14,422 nt of DNA from Flavobacteriaceae bacterium (GTDB taxonomy: Bacteria > Bacteroidota > Bacteroidia > Flavobacteriales > Flavobacteriaceae): assembly GCA_029238555.1 (NCBI GenBank), contig JAQWFV010000032.1, positions 1-14,422 on the forward strand, given 5' to 3'. The translations under genes and the position numbers were made by a program. A model generated the notes under the pieces. That model saw only the letters and a program-made list of their open reading frames with translations, ran no database searches and was not told the DNA's origin. Positions within the stretch are counted from its first letter, which is position 1. Every line of letters starts with the position of its first letter. Positions 1 to 8,028 of this stretch are shown here, piece after piece.

Positions 1-87
1 AAATTGGGTGCTGGGGTTTCTTGTGCGCTTAGGCTAAAAGAAAAACAAAGGCAGGCTAAAATGACTGCTTTTTTAAATAATTGCATG

Positions 88-235
88 GTACTGGTTTTTG
101 TCTGGTGCAAAGAACCATTACTAATGTTAAGTTATTGTAAATTGGGTGTTATGATATAATAAAGATTTAAAAAAAAGCAGCTGCCCCTAAGAACAGCTGC
201 AAGATTTCTAACGTATGACCGACAAAAACCAGTAC
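88..235. repeat. 15-bp perfect inverted repeat, 118 bp apart
   Basis: GTACTGGTTTTTGTC at 88-102 is the exact reverse complement of 221-235. Allowing one bulged T at 103, pairing continues three more bases (GGT at 104-106 against ACC at 218-220). The interior contains the minus-strand terminator at 169-200. No target-site duplication is obvious at the outer ends, so a MITE-like element is possible but unsupported. The alternative is a long-range RNA hairpin or a recombination relic. Confidence 0.6.
169..200 (-). terminator. Rho-independent terminator, minus strand
   Basis: GCAGCTG at 177-183 pairs perfectly with CAGCTGC at 194-200 around a 10-nt loop. On the minus strand the 7-bp GC-rich stem is followed directly by eight T residues (169-176 on the plus strand are all A). 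The plus strand lacks a T tract after the stem, so termination should be in the minus direction. It probably ends the transcript of the DUF5916 gene, 160 bp upstream, or of a separate small RNA. Confidence 0.82.
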
Positions 236-341
236 GTTATTAAGAAACCTACGTGGCTAGCACGCTGTACAAAGGTGGTGTGCATTTGTATTTTAAAAAT
301 GAACTAAACGTTAATAAACCATTAAATGCATGCCACTACCT
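169..341 (-). ncRNA. Candidate structured 3' UTR or small RNA
   Basis: Read on the minus strand, the segment between the DUF5916 stop and the terminator holds consecutive potential stem-loops. The first pairs 334-341 and 324-330 with 273-280 and 281-287 (8+7 bp, one G-U-type mismatch, a 3-nt bulge). The second is CGTG/CACG at 252-264. The third is TAACGTA/TACGTTA at 209-239. The last is the GC-rich terminator. This is more secondary structure than expected of a plain spacer. I find no clear TAnnTTTG promoter of its own, so a 3' UTR is as likely as an independent RNA. It matches no RNA family I recognise. Confidence 0.3.
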
Positions 342-360
342 ACTATTATCTTAAAGATAC

Positions 361-2565
361 CTACAAACCAAATTGGTACTGAAATTTAAAGTAAAGATTC
401 ACCCCATCTATTCTTAGGTCTCCAATTTGTTCTGCGTAGGAATACCCATTGGTGCCCCCAATGTAAAATATGGTGAATGGATTGGGGTTCCATTTGAGCA
501 AAGTTTGTACAAATGCCCCTTCGTTAAAGGAATTTACTTCTGAAACCAATCGAAGAGAGAGGTTTTGGTTGAACTGATAATTGGTGTTTCCCCTGACAAT
601 AAAACCCTCGTAAAAAGTATTTTTCCCGTCTAAATGTCTCAATCTGGAGTAGCGAATACTGGGGCTTACAGACCATTTGGGACTAAATTGGAAGTTGTTA
701 AAACTCCCTAGGAAAAAGTTTTTCCCCACCTCAGGAGCGTCTCCGTAAAAAATATTCTCTCCCCAAGAGGTGAATATTCTCATATTTACTTTTTCCGATG
801 GACTGAAACGAATGAAAAAGTTGTTTTCTGGCATATTGGTAGCGTTAAAGCCCTCGAACTCCTCATTGAGTACCAGAAATTTGCTGAATTCCATATTAAT
901 ATTTCCCGCCAATTGCATGGAAAGTCCCCCTCCGAAAGTGCTGTATTTTTTTAAACCGTCGTAATTGTGAATGACCTCACTACCCGTAAAGACATTCAAT
1001 TGCCTCAGGGTATTTTCTTTTTCAAAAAAGTGCTGGTACCCATGACCTAAAAACACCCTTTTAATACTGTTTCGTGTAATAAACCCAAGGGGCGTCTGAT
1101 AATGGGGACTATAATGTTCATAAAAGGCTTCTGAATTCCAATGCTTGGTATTTCTAGTCACCTTTAAGGCCAAGGCGTCTCCCTTGAGAGACTCCCCATC
1201 TAAGGCAATACTCTTGTCTTTAATACGCCCGCTATTGTCTATCCAATCTGCTTCAGGTTCTTTAATAACACTCTTACTGAATTCTGCCGTAAAAGCATAT
1301 TTTTCCTTCATCCTATACAGGGCGTTGAGTCCAAAGGTATTTCCTGAGCCTCCATCTGTAAAAAATCGGTTGGTGGTTAAAAAGCCCACATTTGAACCCC
1401 CTTTAAAAGTGCGCTGGTACCTTAATATATTTGCATAAGACGCTCCCCCTTGCTCTAGTACGGACTCGTTTTCTCCTGCCACTAAATACGGAGAAGATTC
1501 GTCGTAGGCAGTGAGCCAATACACCCTATTTTTCTCCCCCTGAGAGATGAGTTTTGAAGAAAAAAGCGGTTGATTAATAGCCCTGGTGTACACCGTATTA
1601 AGTTCAGAAGCAATCATGTCATTTCCCTCGTTAAAATAAGGACGACGCTCCGGAAATTCCACTGCAAAAGTATTGTTCACTGTGACCTGAGAAACGTCTG
1701 CTTCTACCTGAGAAAAGTCTGGATTAATGGTGTATTCCAAAGAGGCCGTATTGTTGAGGTCTATGAGTCCGCTAAGCCCCACGCCAGCGTCTAAGGCCCC
1801 ATATGACAAAGCACCCGCTACTTTTTCACCGGACCAACTTCCCACCATATTAGGGGTAAAAAGCAACCTGTTTTCTGATTTAATCCCTTCTAGATGAATG
1901 GTGCTCACCGCCTGACAGGGAAGGCAATTGTTGTTTCTATCTATGGCAATATTTAGGTTTTGGCTCCTGTTTTCCCCTGTGTAGGTTGAGCGGTATAAAA
2001 GGATGTTCCAATCATATTTAAGCGCCTTTTTAAACTGAAGGACATTAAAAGGAATTTTGAGTTCTACATGGTAAGCGTTTTCTTGTTTGCTGGCCTTGGA
2101 TTCAAAATTTATATCGTAGGATTCGTCGTCATTTCCGTCTGCGGTGAATTTCATATCTACCTGATTGCCTTCTGCATTGGCACCAAAATTAACCAAATAC
2201 CTGCCGTCTCCATAGGTGTCTATGCCAAACATCACCAGGTCGTCATTCCAAGCTTCATCCCTATTTCTAATAGAAGACCTCAGGGTTTTCATATCTGTGT
2301 AAGCTATAAATCCAACGTATAAATGGGTTTCAGAATAGCTCACAAATACTTCGGTGAGGTTTTCAGAAGGCGTATTATTTCCGGGATCTATCTCGTAATT
2401 GATCAGGAATTTCTGTGTATTCGCCCACTCCTGTTCCCCTACCACTCCGTCAAATTCAGGCACCTGAAACCTTTCTATTTTCTGAGCGGTTTCTTGGCCC
2501 CACAGGGCCGATACCATAAAGAGTGCACCTAAGAAAGGGGCAAAAATATTTAAGCGATGTTTCAT
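361..2565 (-). CDS. DUF5916 outer-membrane barrel with CBM9-like domain
   Basis: This is a 734-residue exported protein. The chosen start (MKHRLNIF) gives a clean signal peptide ending near WGQ; an in-frame ATG seven codons upstream (2586) is also possible, while the longest frame, opening at 2664, adds a non-signal-like leader. After the signal, roughly residues 30-215 resemble a CBM9/DOMON-like sandwich, with an FDGVVGEQEW opening and an AYHVELKIPF strand. The remainder is a DUF5916 barrel, marked by NPDFSQVEAD near residue 276 and FPERRPYFNEG near 305. The C-terminus (YFKFQYQFGL) is rich in aromatics, like outer-membrane barrels. The family's substrate is not established; a role in envelope carbohydrate or polymer handling is only a guess from the CBM9-like fold. 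It is transcribed away from the XRE operon and probably ends at the terminator at 200-169. Confidence 0.88.
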   Translation of the reverse strand: MKHRLNIFAPFLGALFMVSALWGQETAQKIERFQVPEFDGVVGEQEWANTQKFLINYEIDPGNNTPSENLTEVFVSYSETHLYVGFIAYTDMKTLRSSIRNRDEAWNDDLVMFGIDTYGDGRYLVNFGANAEGNQVDMKFTADGNDDESYDINFESKASKQENAYHVELKIPFNVLQFKKALKYDWNILLYRSTYTGENRSQNLNIAIDRNNNCLPCQAVSTIHLEGIKSENRLLFTPNMVGSWSGEKVAGALSYGALDAGVGLSGLIDLNNTASLEYTINPDFSQVEADVSQVTVNNTFAVEFPERRPYFNEGNDMIASELNTVYTRAINQPLFSSKLISQGEKNRVYWLTAYDESSPYLVAGENESVLEQGGASYANILRYQRTFKGGSNVGFLTTNRFFTDGGSGNTFGLNALYRMKEKYAFTAEFSKSVIKEPEADWIDNSGRIKDKSIALDGESLKGDALALKVTRNTKHWNSEAFYEHYSPHYQTPLGFITRNSIKRVFLGHGYQHFFEKENTLRQLNVFTGSEVIHNYDGLKKYSTFGGGLSMQLAGNINMEFSKFLVLNEEFEGFNATNMPENNFFIRFSPSEKVNMRIFTSWGENIFYGDAPEVGKNFFLGSFNNFQFSPKWSVSPSIRYSRLRHLDGKNTFYEGFIVRGNTNYQFNQNLSLRLVSEVNSFNEGAFVQTLLKWNPNPFTIFYIGGTNGYSYAEQIGDLRIDGVNLYFKFQYQFGL

Positions 2566-2698
2566 AAGTAATAGGTCAGTCTCCATGTGGTTGTTACCCT
2601 TTAAAGACGACACAGAAATGCAAACGTTACAAAAGTGTTTAATTCTTGAGTATTTTAAAGACAATTTGTATCAACAATTTAAAAAAGTCAACTTTCCT

Positions 2699-2767
2699 TT
2701 ACATTTTAAAAAAATTGATTACATTTGTCAAATAAACCTTACAAAATAGCAAGTAACATTTACATTT
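2699..2767 (+). promoter_or_regulatory. Promoter with three TTACATTT boxes
   Basis: The octamer TTACATTT occurs at 2699-2706, 2719-2726 and 2760-2767, with a one-mismatch copy (TAACATTT) at 2754-2761. Start-to-start spacings are 20 and 41 bp, close to two and four helical turns. The middle copy lies in TACATTTG (2720-2727), a perfect match to the Bacteroidota -7 box TAnnTTTG, 47 bp before the ATG at 2775. No good TTTG -33 box is seen; TTTA at 2698-2701 is the nearest. The iterated sites could be the operator of the XRE protein encoded in this operon. That is inference. Confidence 0.5.
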
Positions 2768-2774
2768 ATAACTT

Positions 2775-3182
2775 ATGAAAACTACAGAATCTTTTAAAGA
2801 ATTACAGCACAAAAGCACCAAGAGATTGGCTGTTTGGACCATGATTTGGGTGCTCAGTACAGCACTAGCTACTTTTGGCCCTGAAATGTTATGGGAAAAT
2901 TCCCTTTTCACTTACGCAGGCGTAGCTTTATTTTTAATCACAGGAGCTGCCATGATTTTGGCCAATAGAAAACACATTTTAAACTTGGATGAGTTGCAAC
3001 AACGCATGCATTTAGAAGCAATGGCCATTAGTTTGGGTGTGGCAGTAGTTTTGGGTTTGGGATTGTCCATCTTGGAGCAGCAAGATTTACTGGGTTTTAA
3101 AATGGATTTTGCCTTTATGACTATTGTGATTAGTTTGACATATTTGGCTGGATTAGCCATTAATACAAGACGTTTTAAATGA
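2775..3182 (+). CDS. Four-helix membrane protein paired with XRE regulator
   Basis: This 135-residue integral membrane protein has four hydrophobic helices near residues 19-35, 45-64, 82-100 and 111-130. Between helices 2 and 3 is a charged stretch, LDELQQRMHLEA. It recalls the conserved acidic signature of small DUF2178-type membrane proteins that sit beside YozG-like XRE regulators; I suggest this relation but cannot prove it by reading. The stop overlaps the next start as ATGA, which predicts translational coupling, so the two proteins are probably made together. In such pairs the membrane protein may be the target or the signal-sensing partner of the regulator. Its activity is unknown. 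Confidence 0.85.
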   Translation: MKTTESFKELQHKSTKRLAVWTMIWVLSTALATFGPEMLWENSLFTYAGVALFLITGAAMILANRKHILNLDELQQRMHLEAMAISLGVAVVLGLGLSILEQQDLLGFKMDFAFMTIVISLTYLAGLAINTRRFK

Positions 3183-3373
3183 AAAATAGCATTAAAGAAC
3201 TCAGGGCTAGGCACCAATTAACACAAGAAGATTTGGCCCACAAAGTAGGGGTATCTCGCCAAACCATCAATGCCATTGAAAAAGGAAAATTTGACCCCTC
3301 TTTGCCTTTGGCTTTTAAATTGGCCCATTTGTTTCACACCCCAATTGAGGGTATCTTTACCCATGAATCATAA
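3179..3373 (+). CDS. Small XRE/Cro-type HTH transcriptional regulator
   Basis: This 64-residue protein is almost entirely one helix-turn-helix domain. The helices include LTQEDLAHKVGVS (about 14-26) followed by the recognition helix RQTINAIEKGKFDPSL (27-42). The rest, LAFKLAHLFHTPIEGIF, is typical of the compact YozG-like XRE group, which usually has about 65-75 residues and no sensor domain. It begins inside the stop of the membrane-protein gene (ATGA) and is followed 4 bp later by a lipoprotein gene, so the three form an operon. It probably binds DNA as a dimer and may regulate its own promoter through the TTACATTT boxes. Signal input, if any, would have to come from a partner. Confidence 0.93.
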   Translation: MKNSIKELRARHQLTQEDLAHKVGVSRQTINAIEKGKFDPSLPLAFKLAHLFHTPIEGIFTHES

Positions 3374-3377
3374 ATAA

Positions 3378-4127
3378 ATGATTGTTATGGCAAAATATGT
3401 GTTGGGTTTTTTTGGATTGTTGCTGTTTTCTTGTGAGTTAACGCCAGAAATGGATGCAGACAGTCTCATTCAAAAAACGGTCGCAGCCCACGGATGGAAC
3501 CTAGGAAAACCCACTGAAATAGCCTTTGATTTTAGAGATTACCACTACGAGGTGAACAGGGACGCTTTTGGTGTCCGTTATTCCAGAGAAAAGCAAGACA
3601 GTTTAGGACTTACGAAAGACGTCTGGACCAATTTCAGCACTTTTGAAAGGACCCGAAATGCCCAAGCTGTAGTACTTTCAGATTCACTACAGACGGTCTA
3701 TGCCAATTCTTTAAATTCGGTGCTTTATTTTGCACAGTTGCCCTTGGGACTTCAGGACCAGGCTGTGATGGCAGAATACAAGGGTTTAACTCAGTTAAAC
3801 AATCAAAGCTACCACCAGTTGGCCATTACTTTTAAACAAGAAGGGGGTGGTGAAGATTTTCAAGACCAATTTTACTATTGGATACACAGCCTGCGTTTTG
3901 AAATTGATTTTATGGGGTATTCTTACCATACCAATGGGGGAGGTACCCGTTTTAGGGTAGGGAAAAACAAACAGCAAGTCAAGGGCCTTCTTTTTCAGGA
4001 TTTTGACAACTACAAACCCAAACAACATCCCAGCCCTTTAGATAGCCTCGCCATTTTATGGGAGCAACAAAATTTGGAGTGGCTTTCTGCCATAGAGAAT
4101 AGGGCTATTGAGGTGTACAGGGATTGA
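3378..4127 (+). CDS. DUF6503-like lipoprotein
   Basis: This protein has 249 residues, or 246 if ATG at 3387 is used. The N-terminus is a lipoprotein signal peptide, with hydrophobic FFGLLLFS before Cys19, the predicted lipid-modified residue, followed by Glu. The mature part begins with DADSLIQKTVAAHGW and a β-strand-rich segment, IAFDFRDYHYEV...FGVRYSREK, that resembles the Bacteroidota DUF6503 family of envelope lipoproteins. No catalytic motif is recognisable. It follows the XRE gene by 4 bp and precedes a hairpin at 4128-4161, so it is probably the last gene of the operon. Acidic residues after Cys are not arranged as a strong surface-export signal, so the protein may stay in the periplasm. 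Confidence 0.82.
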   Translation: MIVMAKYVLGFFGLLLFSCELTPEMDADSLIQKTVAAHGWNLGKPTEIAFDFRDYHYEVNRDAFGVRYSREKQDSLGLTKDVWTNFSTFERTRNAQAVVLSDSLQTVYANSLNSVLYFAQLPLGLQDQAVMAEYKGLTQLNNQSYHQLAITFKQEGGGEDFQDQFYYWIHSLRFEIDFMGYSYHTNGGGTRFRVGKNKQQVKGLLFQDFDNYKPKQHPSPLDSLAILWEQQNLEWLSAIENRAIEVYRD

Positions 4128-4161
4128 GTTAATTTTATATCTTAACGCTGGTAAAATTAAC
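4128..4161. repeat. 10-bp perfect inverted repeat after lipoprotein gene
   Basis: GTTAATTTTA (4128-4137) and TAAAATTAAC (4152-4161) are perfect reverse complements around a 14-nt loop. The left arm starts on the base after the lipoprotein stop. The right arm ends 16 bases before the apparent TTG start of the next gene. The stem is AT-rich and lacks a trailing T tract, so it is a poor intrinsic terminator. It may be a processing or stability hairpin, or an operator. Confidence 0.55.
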
Positions 4162-4177
4162 TAAGCGCGAATTCTTC

Positions 4178-4801
4178 TTGAAAAAATTAAAGTTGTTCTT
4201 ATTTTTTATGGTCACCACATTGGCCTCAGCCCAATTTTCTTTTGGAGTTGTGGCGGGTATAGATTTTGATACCGTCAATAATATAGATGCAGAGGTAGCG
4301 GCATTGGATAAAAACATCAACATATATGTAGGCCGTTCTGGCCATCATTTTGGCGGTTTTTTAAAATACAACTACCAAAATTGGTTTCTGAGGGTAGAAG
4401 CGCTTTCTCTGAGAAGAAACCATTCTTATAAGATACCTATTGTACTTACGGACACCAAGCGCATCATAACAGATTTTGATGTGACCCAATGGGACGTTCC
4501 TTTGCTTTTTGGATATAACCTCACTCGAGCTTTAAGGGTTTTTGCAGGTCCAAGATGGACTTTAAATCAGGCAGCAGTCTTTGAAGACAACCCCATTAAT
4601 GCATTAGAGCGCGCCAGGTTTGTAGGTACTCAATTGGGTTTGGGTTACCAGTACAAAAGATTTGAAATAGATGTGAGGTATTCTCTAAACGGACAGGACC
4701 ACGAGGTTAATTTTTTGCCAGAACCCATTGAAAACAAAAACCAATATATAAATTCACAGGGACAATTTGTGCTTTTAAGTTTGAGTGCTCACATTTTGTA
4801 A
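4178..4801 (+). CDS. PorT-like outer-membrane β-barrel protein, TTG start
   Basis: This 207-residue protein has an N-terminal signal peptide (KKLKLFLFF...TLASAQ, cleavage near residue 19) and alternating hydrophobic and polar strands typical of the small Bacteroidota 'porin family / PorT-like' barrels. Examples are YNYQNWFLRVEAL, VPLLFGYNLTRALRVFAGPRW and GLGYQYKRFEIDVRYSL, ending in LLSLSAHIL. The start is unusual: TTG at 4178 is the only reasonable codon. The frame upstream is closed by TAA at 4130-4132 without an ATG, and the first internal ATG would destroy the signal peptide. The gene lies 50 bp after the lipoprotein and 19 bp before the Asp-box gene, with which it is probably co-transcribed. 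The substrate or partner is unknown. Confidence 0.85.
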   Translation: MKKLKLFLFFMVTTLASAQFSFGVVAGIDFDTVNNIDAEVAALDKNINIYVGRSGHHFGGFLKYNYQNWFLRVEALSLRRNHSYKIPIVLTDTKRIITDFDVTQWDVPLLFGYNLTRALRVFAGPRWTLNQAAVFEDNPINALERARFVGTQLGLGYQYKRFEIDVRYSLNGQDHEVNFLPEPIENKNQYINSQGQFVLLSLSAHIL

Positions 4802-4820
4802 ACTTTTTAAATAAAAAATT

Positions 4821-7800
4821 ATGAAAAAATATTTTTTCCTTTTAGTGGCTATTGCCTCAGCTAATATTGTTTTAGGACAGGTAGAAGAGGCCTTTTCCTC
4901 CATGGTGAAATACAGAAATATTGGCCCTTTTAGAGGCGGCAGGTCGGTAGCGGCTTCTGGGGTGGTTCAAGATCCATTGACCTATTATATGGGTACGACG
5001 GGGGGTGGATTGTGGAAGACAGAAGACGCGGGCCAACATTGGAACAATGTGTCTGATGGGTTTTTTAATACAGGCTCCGTTGGTGCGGTGGCGGTGTCTG
5101 AAAGCCATCCCAATATTATTTATGTGGGTATGGGAGAGCACGCACCAAGGGGGGTTATGACCACTTATGGAGACGGGGTTTATAAATCATTAGACGGCGG
5201 TAAGACCTGGCAACATTTGGGTTTAGAGGCCACACAGCATATTTCAAGAATTAGAATTCACCCCAGCAATCCGGATATTGTTTACGTAGCTGCTCAAGGC
5301 GCTTTGCATGGACCCAATCCAGAACGGGGTATTTATAAGACTACTGACGGTGGTAAAAATTGGGTAAAACAACTTTTTGTGAACACCCTTAGTGGGGCTG
5401 CTGAATTGTCTATGGATATGCAAAATCCAGAAGTGCTTTACGCCGCCATGTGGGAACACCAAAGATTGCCTTGGCAGGTGGTGAGTGGGGGTCCTGGTAG
5501 TGGTCTGTACAAAACAACAGACGGCGGCGCCCATTGGACCGAACTAAAAGAAGGTTTGCCAGCAGAGAAAGGAAAAATGGCCATTGCAGTATCTAGGGCC
5601 AATCCCTCTAAAGTGGTGGCGCTCATTGAAAGCGACTCTAAGCAAGAAAAAGGGGGCTTATTTGTTTCTGAAGACTCAGGAGAAAATTGGACCAGGATTT
5701 CTGCAGACCATAGACTCATTCAGCGTGCCTGGTACTATACTGAGGTGTTTTTAGATCCTTTAGACGCAGACACCATTTATGTCATGAGTGCTACTGCTTA
5801 TAAATCTATCGATGGAGGAGCCCATTGGGAGGAAATGAATCCTGCCCATGGAGACTACCACGATCTATGGATACACCCAACCAATAACAAGCAAATGGTC
5901 TTGGCAGACGACGGCGGTGCGGCCATTAGTTTTAATGGTGGAGACAGTTGGTCCTCTCAAAACAACATGCCAACCGCTCAGTTTTACAGGGTAAACGCAG
6001 ACCATTTATATCCTTATAATATCTATGGCGGACAACAGGACAACACCAGTGTTCGGATTGCGAGTCTTGCGCTGGGAAGTGGGGGTATTGGGGAAGAGAG
6101 TTGGGAGGCATCGGCCGGAGGCGAAAGTGCCTTTTTAGCTTTTGACCCAGACCAGCCAGATGTAGTGCTTGGAGGGAGTTATCTGGGGACTATAGACGCT
6201 TATTATCCCAAGAGTAAATCCAGTACCAATATCATGATAGACCCCATTCAGTATTTGGGTATGGCGGCCAGTGAAATGACATATCGTTTTAATTGGAACG
6301 CCCCTATTATTAGGTCTGTTCATGAGGAGAATACTTATTTTCATGGGGCGCAGTACCTACTCAAAACCACAGACGTAGGCCAGAGTTGGGCTGTGATTTC
6401 TCCTGATTTGACCATGAACGACAAGTCCAAGCAGGTGCACGGTGGTGGTCCTTACACTATTGAAGCAGTTGGGGCAGAAAATTATGGCACACTCGCTTAT
6501 GTGGTGGAATCTCCCCATGAAAAAGGAGTTCTATACACCGGCTCAGATGACGGTCTGGTGCATTTGACCAAAGATGGGGGTAATACTTGGAAAAATGTGA
6601 CCCCCCGGGGTTTGCCAGAAACCATTATAAACGCCATTGAGGTCTCGCCTCATGATCCTGCCACGGTTTATATAGCCACCACCCGCTATAAATTTAACGA
6701 CAAAATGCCTGGACTCTACAAAAGTGTAAATTATGGCGCGCGATGGGAAGAAATATCGGCTGGAATTCCAGAGGGGTCCTTTACTAGGGTAGTTCGCGAG
6801 GACCCTGTGGTGAAAGATTTGCTTTTTGCAGGTACAGAAAAGGGGGTATATTACTCCTTAAATGGCGGAAAAAATTGGGAAACATTACAGTTAAACCTGC
6901 CTAATGTTCCTGTTACAGACTTGCTGATTAAACACAATGACCTTATAGTAGCCACTCAGGGCCGTTCTTTTTGGGTGTTAGATGACTTAGCCCTCATTAG
7001 ACAAGCCAAACCAATGGCTTTAAATGGGATTCAATTTTTCACACCTGAACCGGCTATTTTAGGGAATTGGTACAGTAGTATGAATGCTGCTGAACCCAAA
7101 GGGACTGATATTCTACAAGGGGTGAATCCTACGAACGGAGTAGTGTTTTATTACCATTTACCAGAAGGAATTTCTGAGAAGGACATTTCTTTGGAGATCA
7201 GGGATGCTAATAACCATCTGATTAGACGTTTTATTGGGATTAAAGATCAAACATATAAAGCCTATGAAGGTGCGCCTAGTCCAGCGCCTTTGTTGGGTGT
7301 GAACAATGGCTTGAATCGTTTTGTATGGGATATGAAACACCCCAGCTTGCCTGGTATTCCTGAGGCTTATATAGAAACCAGTTATAGTGGTCACAGGGCG
7401 TTGCCTGGAGTGTATAAAGCCATTTTACGCGTTGGAGAAGTCCAAAAACAGGTAGTGGTAAGCTTAGACAATAGCCCTTTAGAAGCTGTAGATGAAAAGG
7501 CACTCTTAGAATGGGACACTTTTATGACTGCAGGAGAAAAGACCTATAGAGAAATGGCAGCAATGGTCAATACACTGTATCCTTTACAATTGACCTTAGA
7601 GGGTTTGTTGGGCCATGATAAAATTTCTGGAAATGCGGCCTTAAAGCTGGCTGTTACTGAAGTATTGGAAACTGCCGTATCTTTTGACAATGACATGATC
7701 CAACGTTTGTCTAAAGCCTATGACGATGTAGAAAATTACCCCAATAAATTCACGGCTTCATACCTGTATGTACTGAACCAAACTGTGGGTAGCTTGCCTA

Positions 7801-7946
7801 AGCTAAATACTGGTTCTGTATCTAGAATGGCTGTTTTAAATAAAGAATGGGCCCTTTTAAAAGCCAGAGGGGAACACCTTAAAAATGATAAAATCCCCCA
7901 ATTGAATAAGCTGCTTTGGGAAGCAGGGATTGGGGCTATAGATTAA
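4821..7946 (+). CDS. Exported sortilin/Vps10-like Asp-box β-propeller protein
   Basis: This is a 1041-residue protein with a signal peptide cleaved near VLGQ (residue 20). Residues about 30-710 carry at least eleven Asp-box/BNR motifs (S/T-x-D-x-G-x-x-W and variants), near residues 66, 121, 172, 230, 282, 328, 370, 516, 583, 634 and 679. This is the pattern of sortilin/Vps10-like or BNR propellers often annotated as 'glycosyl hydrolase'. Around 720-880 is a β-rich linker with a FlgD-like Ig segment ([14 protein letters not shown]...[12 protein letters not shown]). The last ~160 residues are helical. Asp boxes are structural and do not prove hydrolase activity. No type IX sorting domain is seen, so the periplasm or envelope is the likely site. 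It is probably in one operon with the preceding barrel gene. Confidence 0.9.
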   Translation: MKKYFFLLVAIASANIVLGQVEEAFSSMVKYRNIGPFRGGRSVAASGVVQDPLTYYMGTTGGGLWKTEDAGQHWNNVSDGFFNTGSVGAVAVSESHPNIIYVGMGEHAPRGVMTTYGDGVYKSLDGGKTWQHLGLEATQHISRIRIHPSNPDIVYVAAQGALHGPNPERGIYKTTDGGKNWVKQLFVNTLSGAAELSMDMQNPEVLYAAMWEHQRLPWQVVSGGPGSGLYKTTDGGAHWTELKEGLPAEKGKMAIAVSRANPSKVVALIESDSKQEKGGLFVSEDSGENWTRISADHRLIQRAWYYTEVFLDPLDADTIYVMSATAYKSIDGGAHWEEMNPAHGDYHDLWIHPTNNKQMVLADDGGAAISFNGGDSWSSQNNMPTAQFYRVNADHLYPYNIYGGQQDNTSVRIASLALGSGGIGEESWEASAGGESAFLAFDPDQPDVVLGGSYLGTIDAYYPKSKSSTNIMIDPIQYLGMAASEMTYRFNWNAPIIRSVHEENTYFHGAQYLLKTTDVGQSWAVISPDLTMNDKSKQVHGGGPYTIEAVGAENYGTLAYVVESPHEKGVLYTGSDDGLVHLTKDGGNTWKNVTPRGLPETIINAIEVSPHDPATVYIATTRYKFNDKMPGLYKSVNYGARWEEISAGIPEGSFTRVVREDPVVKDLLFAGTEKGVYYSLNGGKNWETLQLNLPNVPVTDLLIKHNDLIVATQGRSFWVLDDLALIRQAKPMALNGIQFFTPEPAILGNWYSSMNAAEPKGTDILQGVNPTNGVVFYYHLPEGISEKDISLEIRDANNHLIRRFIGIKDQTYKAYEGAPSPAPLLGVNNGLNRFVWDMKHPSLPGIPEAYIETSYSGHRALPGVYKAILRVGEVQKQVVVSLDNSPLEAVDEKALLEWDTFMTAGEKTYREMAAMVNTLYPLQLTLEGLLGHDKISGNAALKLAVTEVLETAVSFDNDMIQRLSKAYDDVENYPNKFTASYLYVLNQTVGSLPKLNTGSVSRMAVLNKEWALLKARGEHLKNDKIPQLNKLLWEAGIGAID

Positions 7947-7984
7947 TCTAATATAAATTGATCTTATTGGATAGAAAGGTAGCC

Positions 7985-8012
7985 CAAAAGGCTTTTGATT
8001 TTTATAAAAAGC
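7985..8012. terminator. Possible weak bidirectional terminator
   Basis: Between the convergent Asp-box and porin genes, CAAAAG/CTTTTG (7985-7997) and GCTTTT/AAAAGC (7991-8012) form alternative 6-bp hairpins with nearby T and A runs. They lie where a shared terminator is expected, but the stems are short and AT-rich. A 22-codon open frame without ATG (7958-8026, TTG start) covers the same bases. Confidence 0.3.
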
Positions 8013-8028
8013 AATTAGGAGAATGATT

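Larger units (their letters stand above)
1..360. other. Gene-poor, repeat-rich region at the window edge
   Basis: No convincing gene is visible here. Plus-strand frame 1 is open from the edge to TAA at 157-159, but its cysteine-rich translation matches no family I recognise. The region holds several inverted repeats, described separately. It also has short direct repeats: AAATTGGGTG at 1-10 and 139-148, and AGGCTAAAA at 31-39 and 53-61. Positions 169-360 act as the downstream region of the minus-strand DUF5916 gene. The gene to the left lies outside the window. Confidence 0.6.

Noticed and set aside
1..159. Open plus-strand frame from the window edge to TAA at 157-159
   Set aside because: Only 52 codons, cysteine-rich, no recognisable motif, and it crosses the direct repeats. 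It could be a gene end but cannot be supported.
88..235. A definite MITE insertion
   Set aside because: The inverted arms are real but no target-site duplication is seen, and copy number cannot be checked here.
2566..2664. Upstream extension of the DUF5916 gene to 2664
   Set aside because: The extra 33 residues precede a good signal peptide and would bury it. The shorter start is far more likely.
2912..3217. Minus-strand open frame of about 100 codons opposite the membrane-protein gene
   Set aside because: It lies antisense to a clear membrane-protein/XRE pair and its translation lacks domain features. It is a composition shadow.
4872..5719. Several minus-strand open frames of 89-96 codons opposite the Asp-box gene
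   Set aside because: All are antisense to a well-supported repeat-rich coding region. The repeated Asp-box codons favour open antisense frames.
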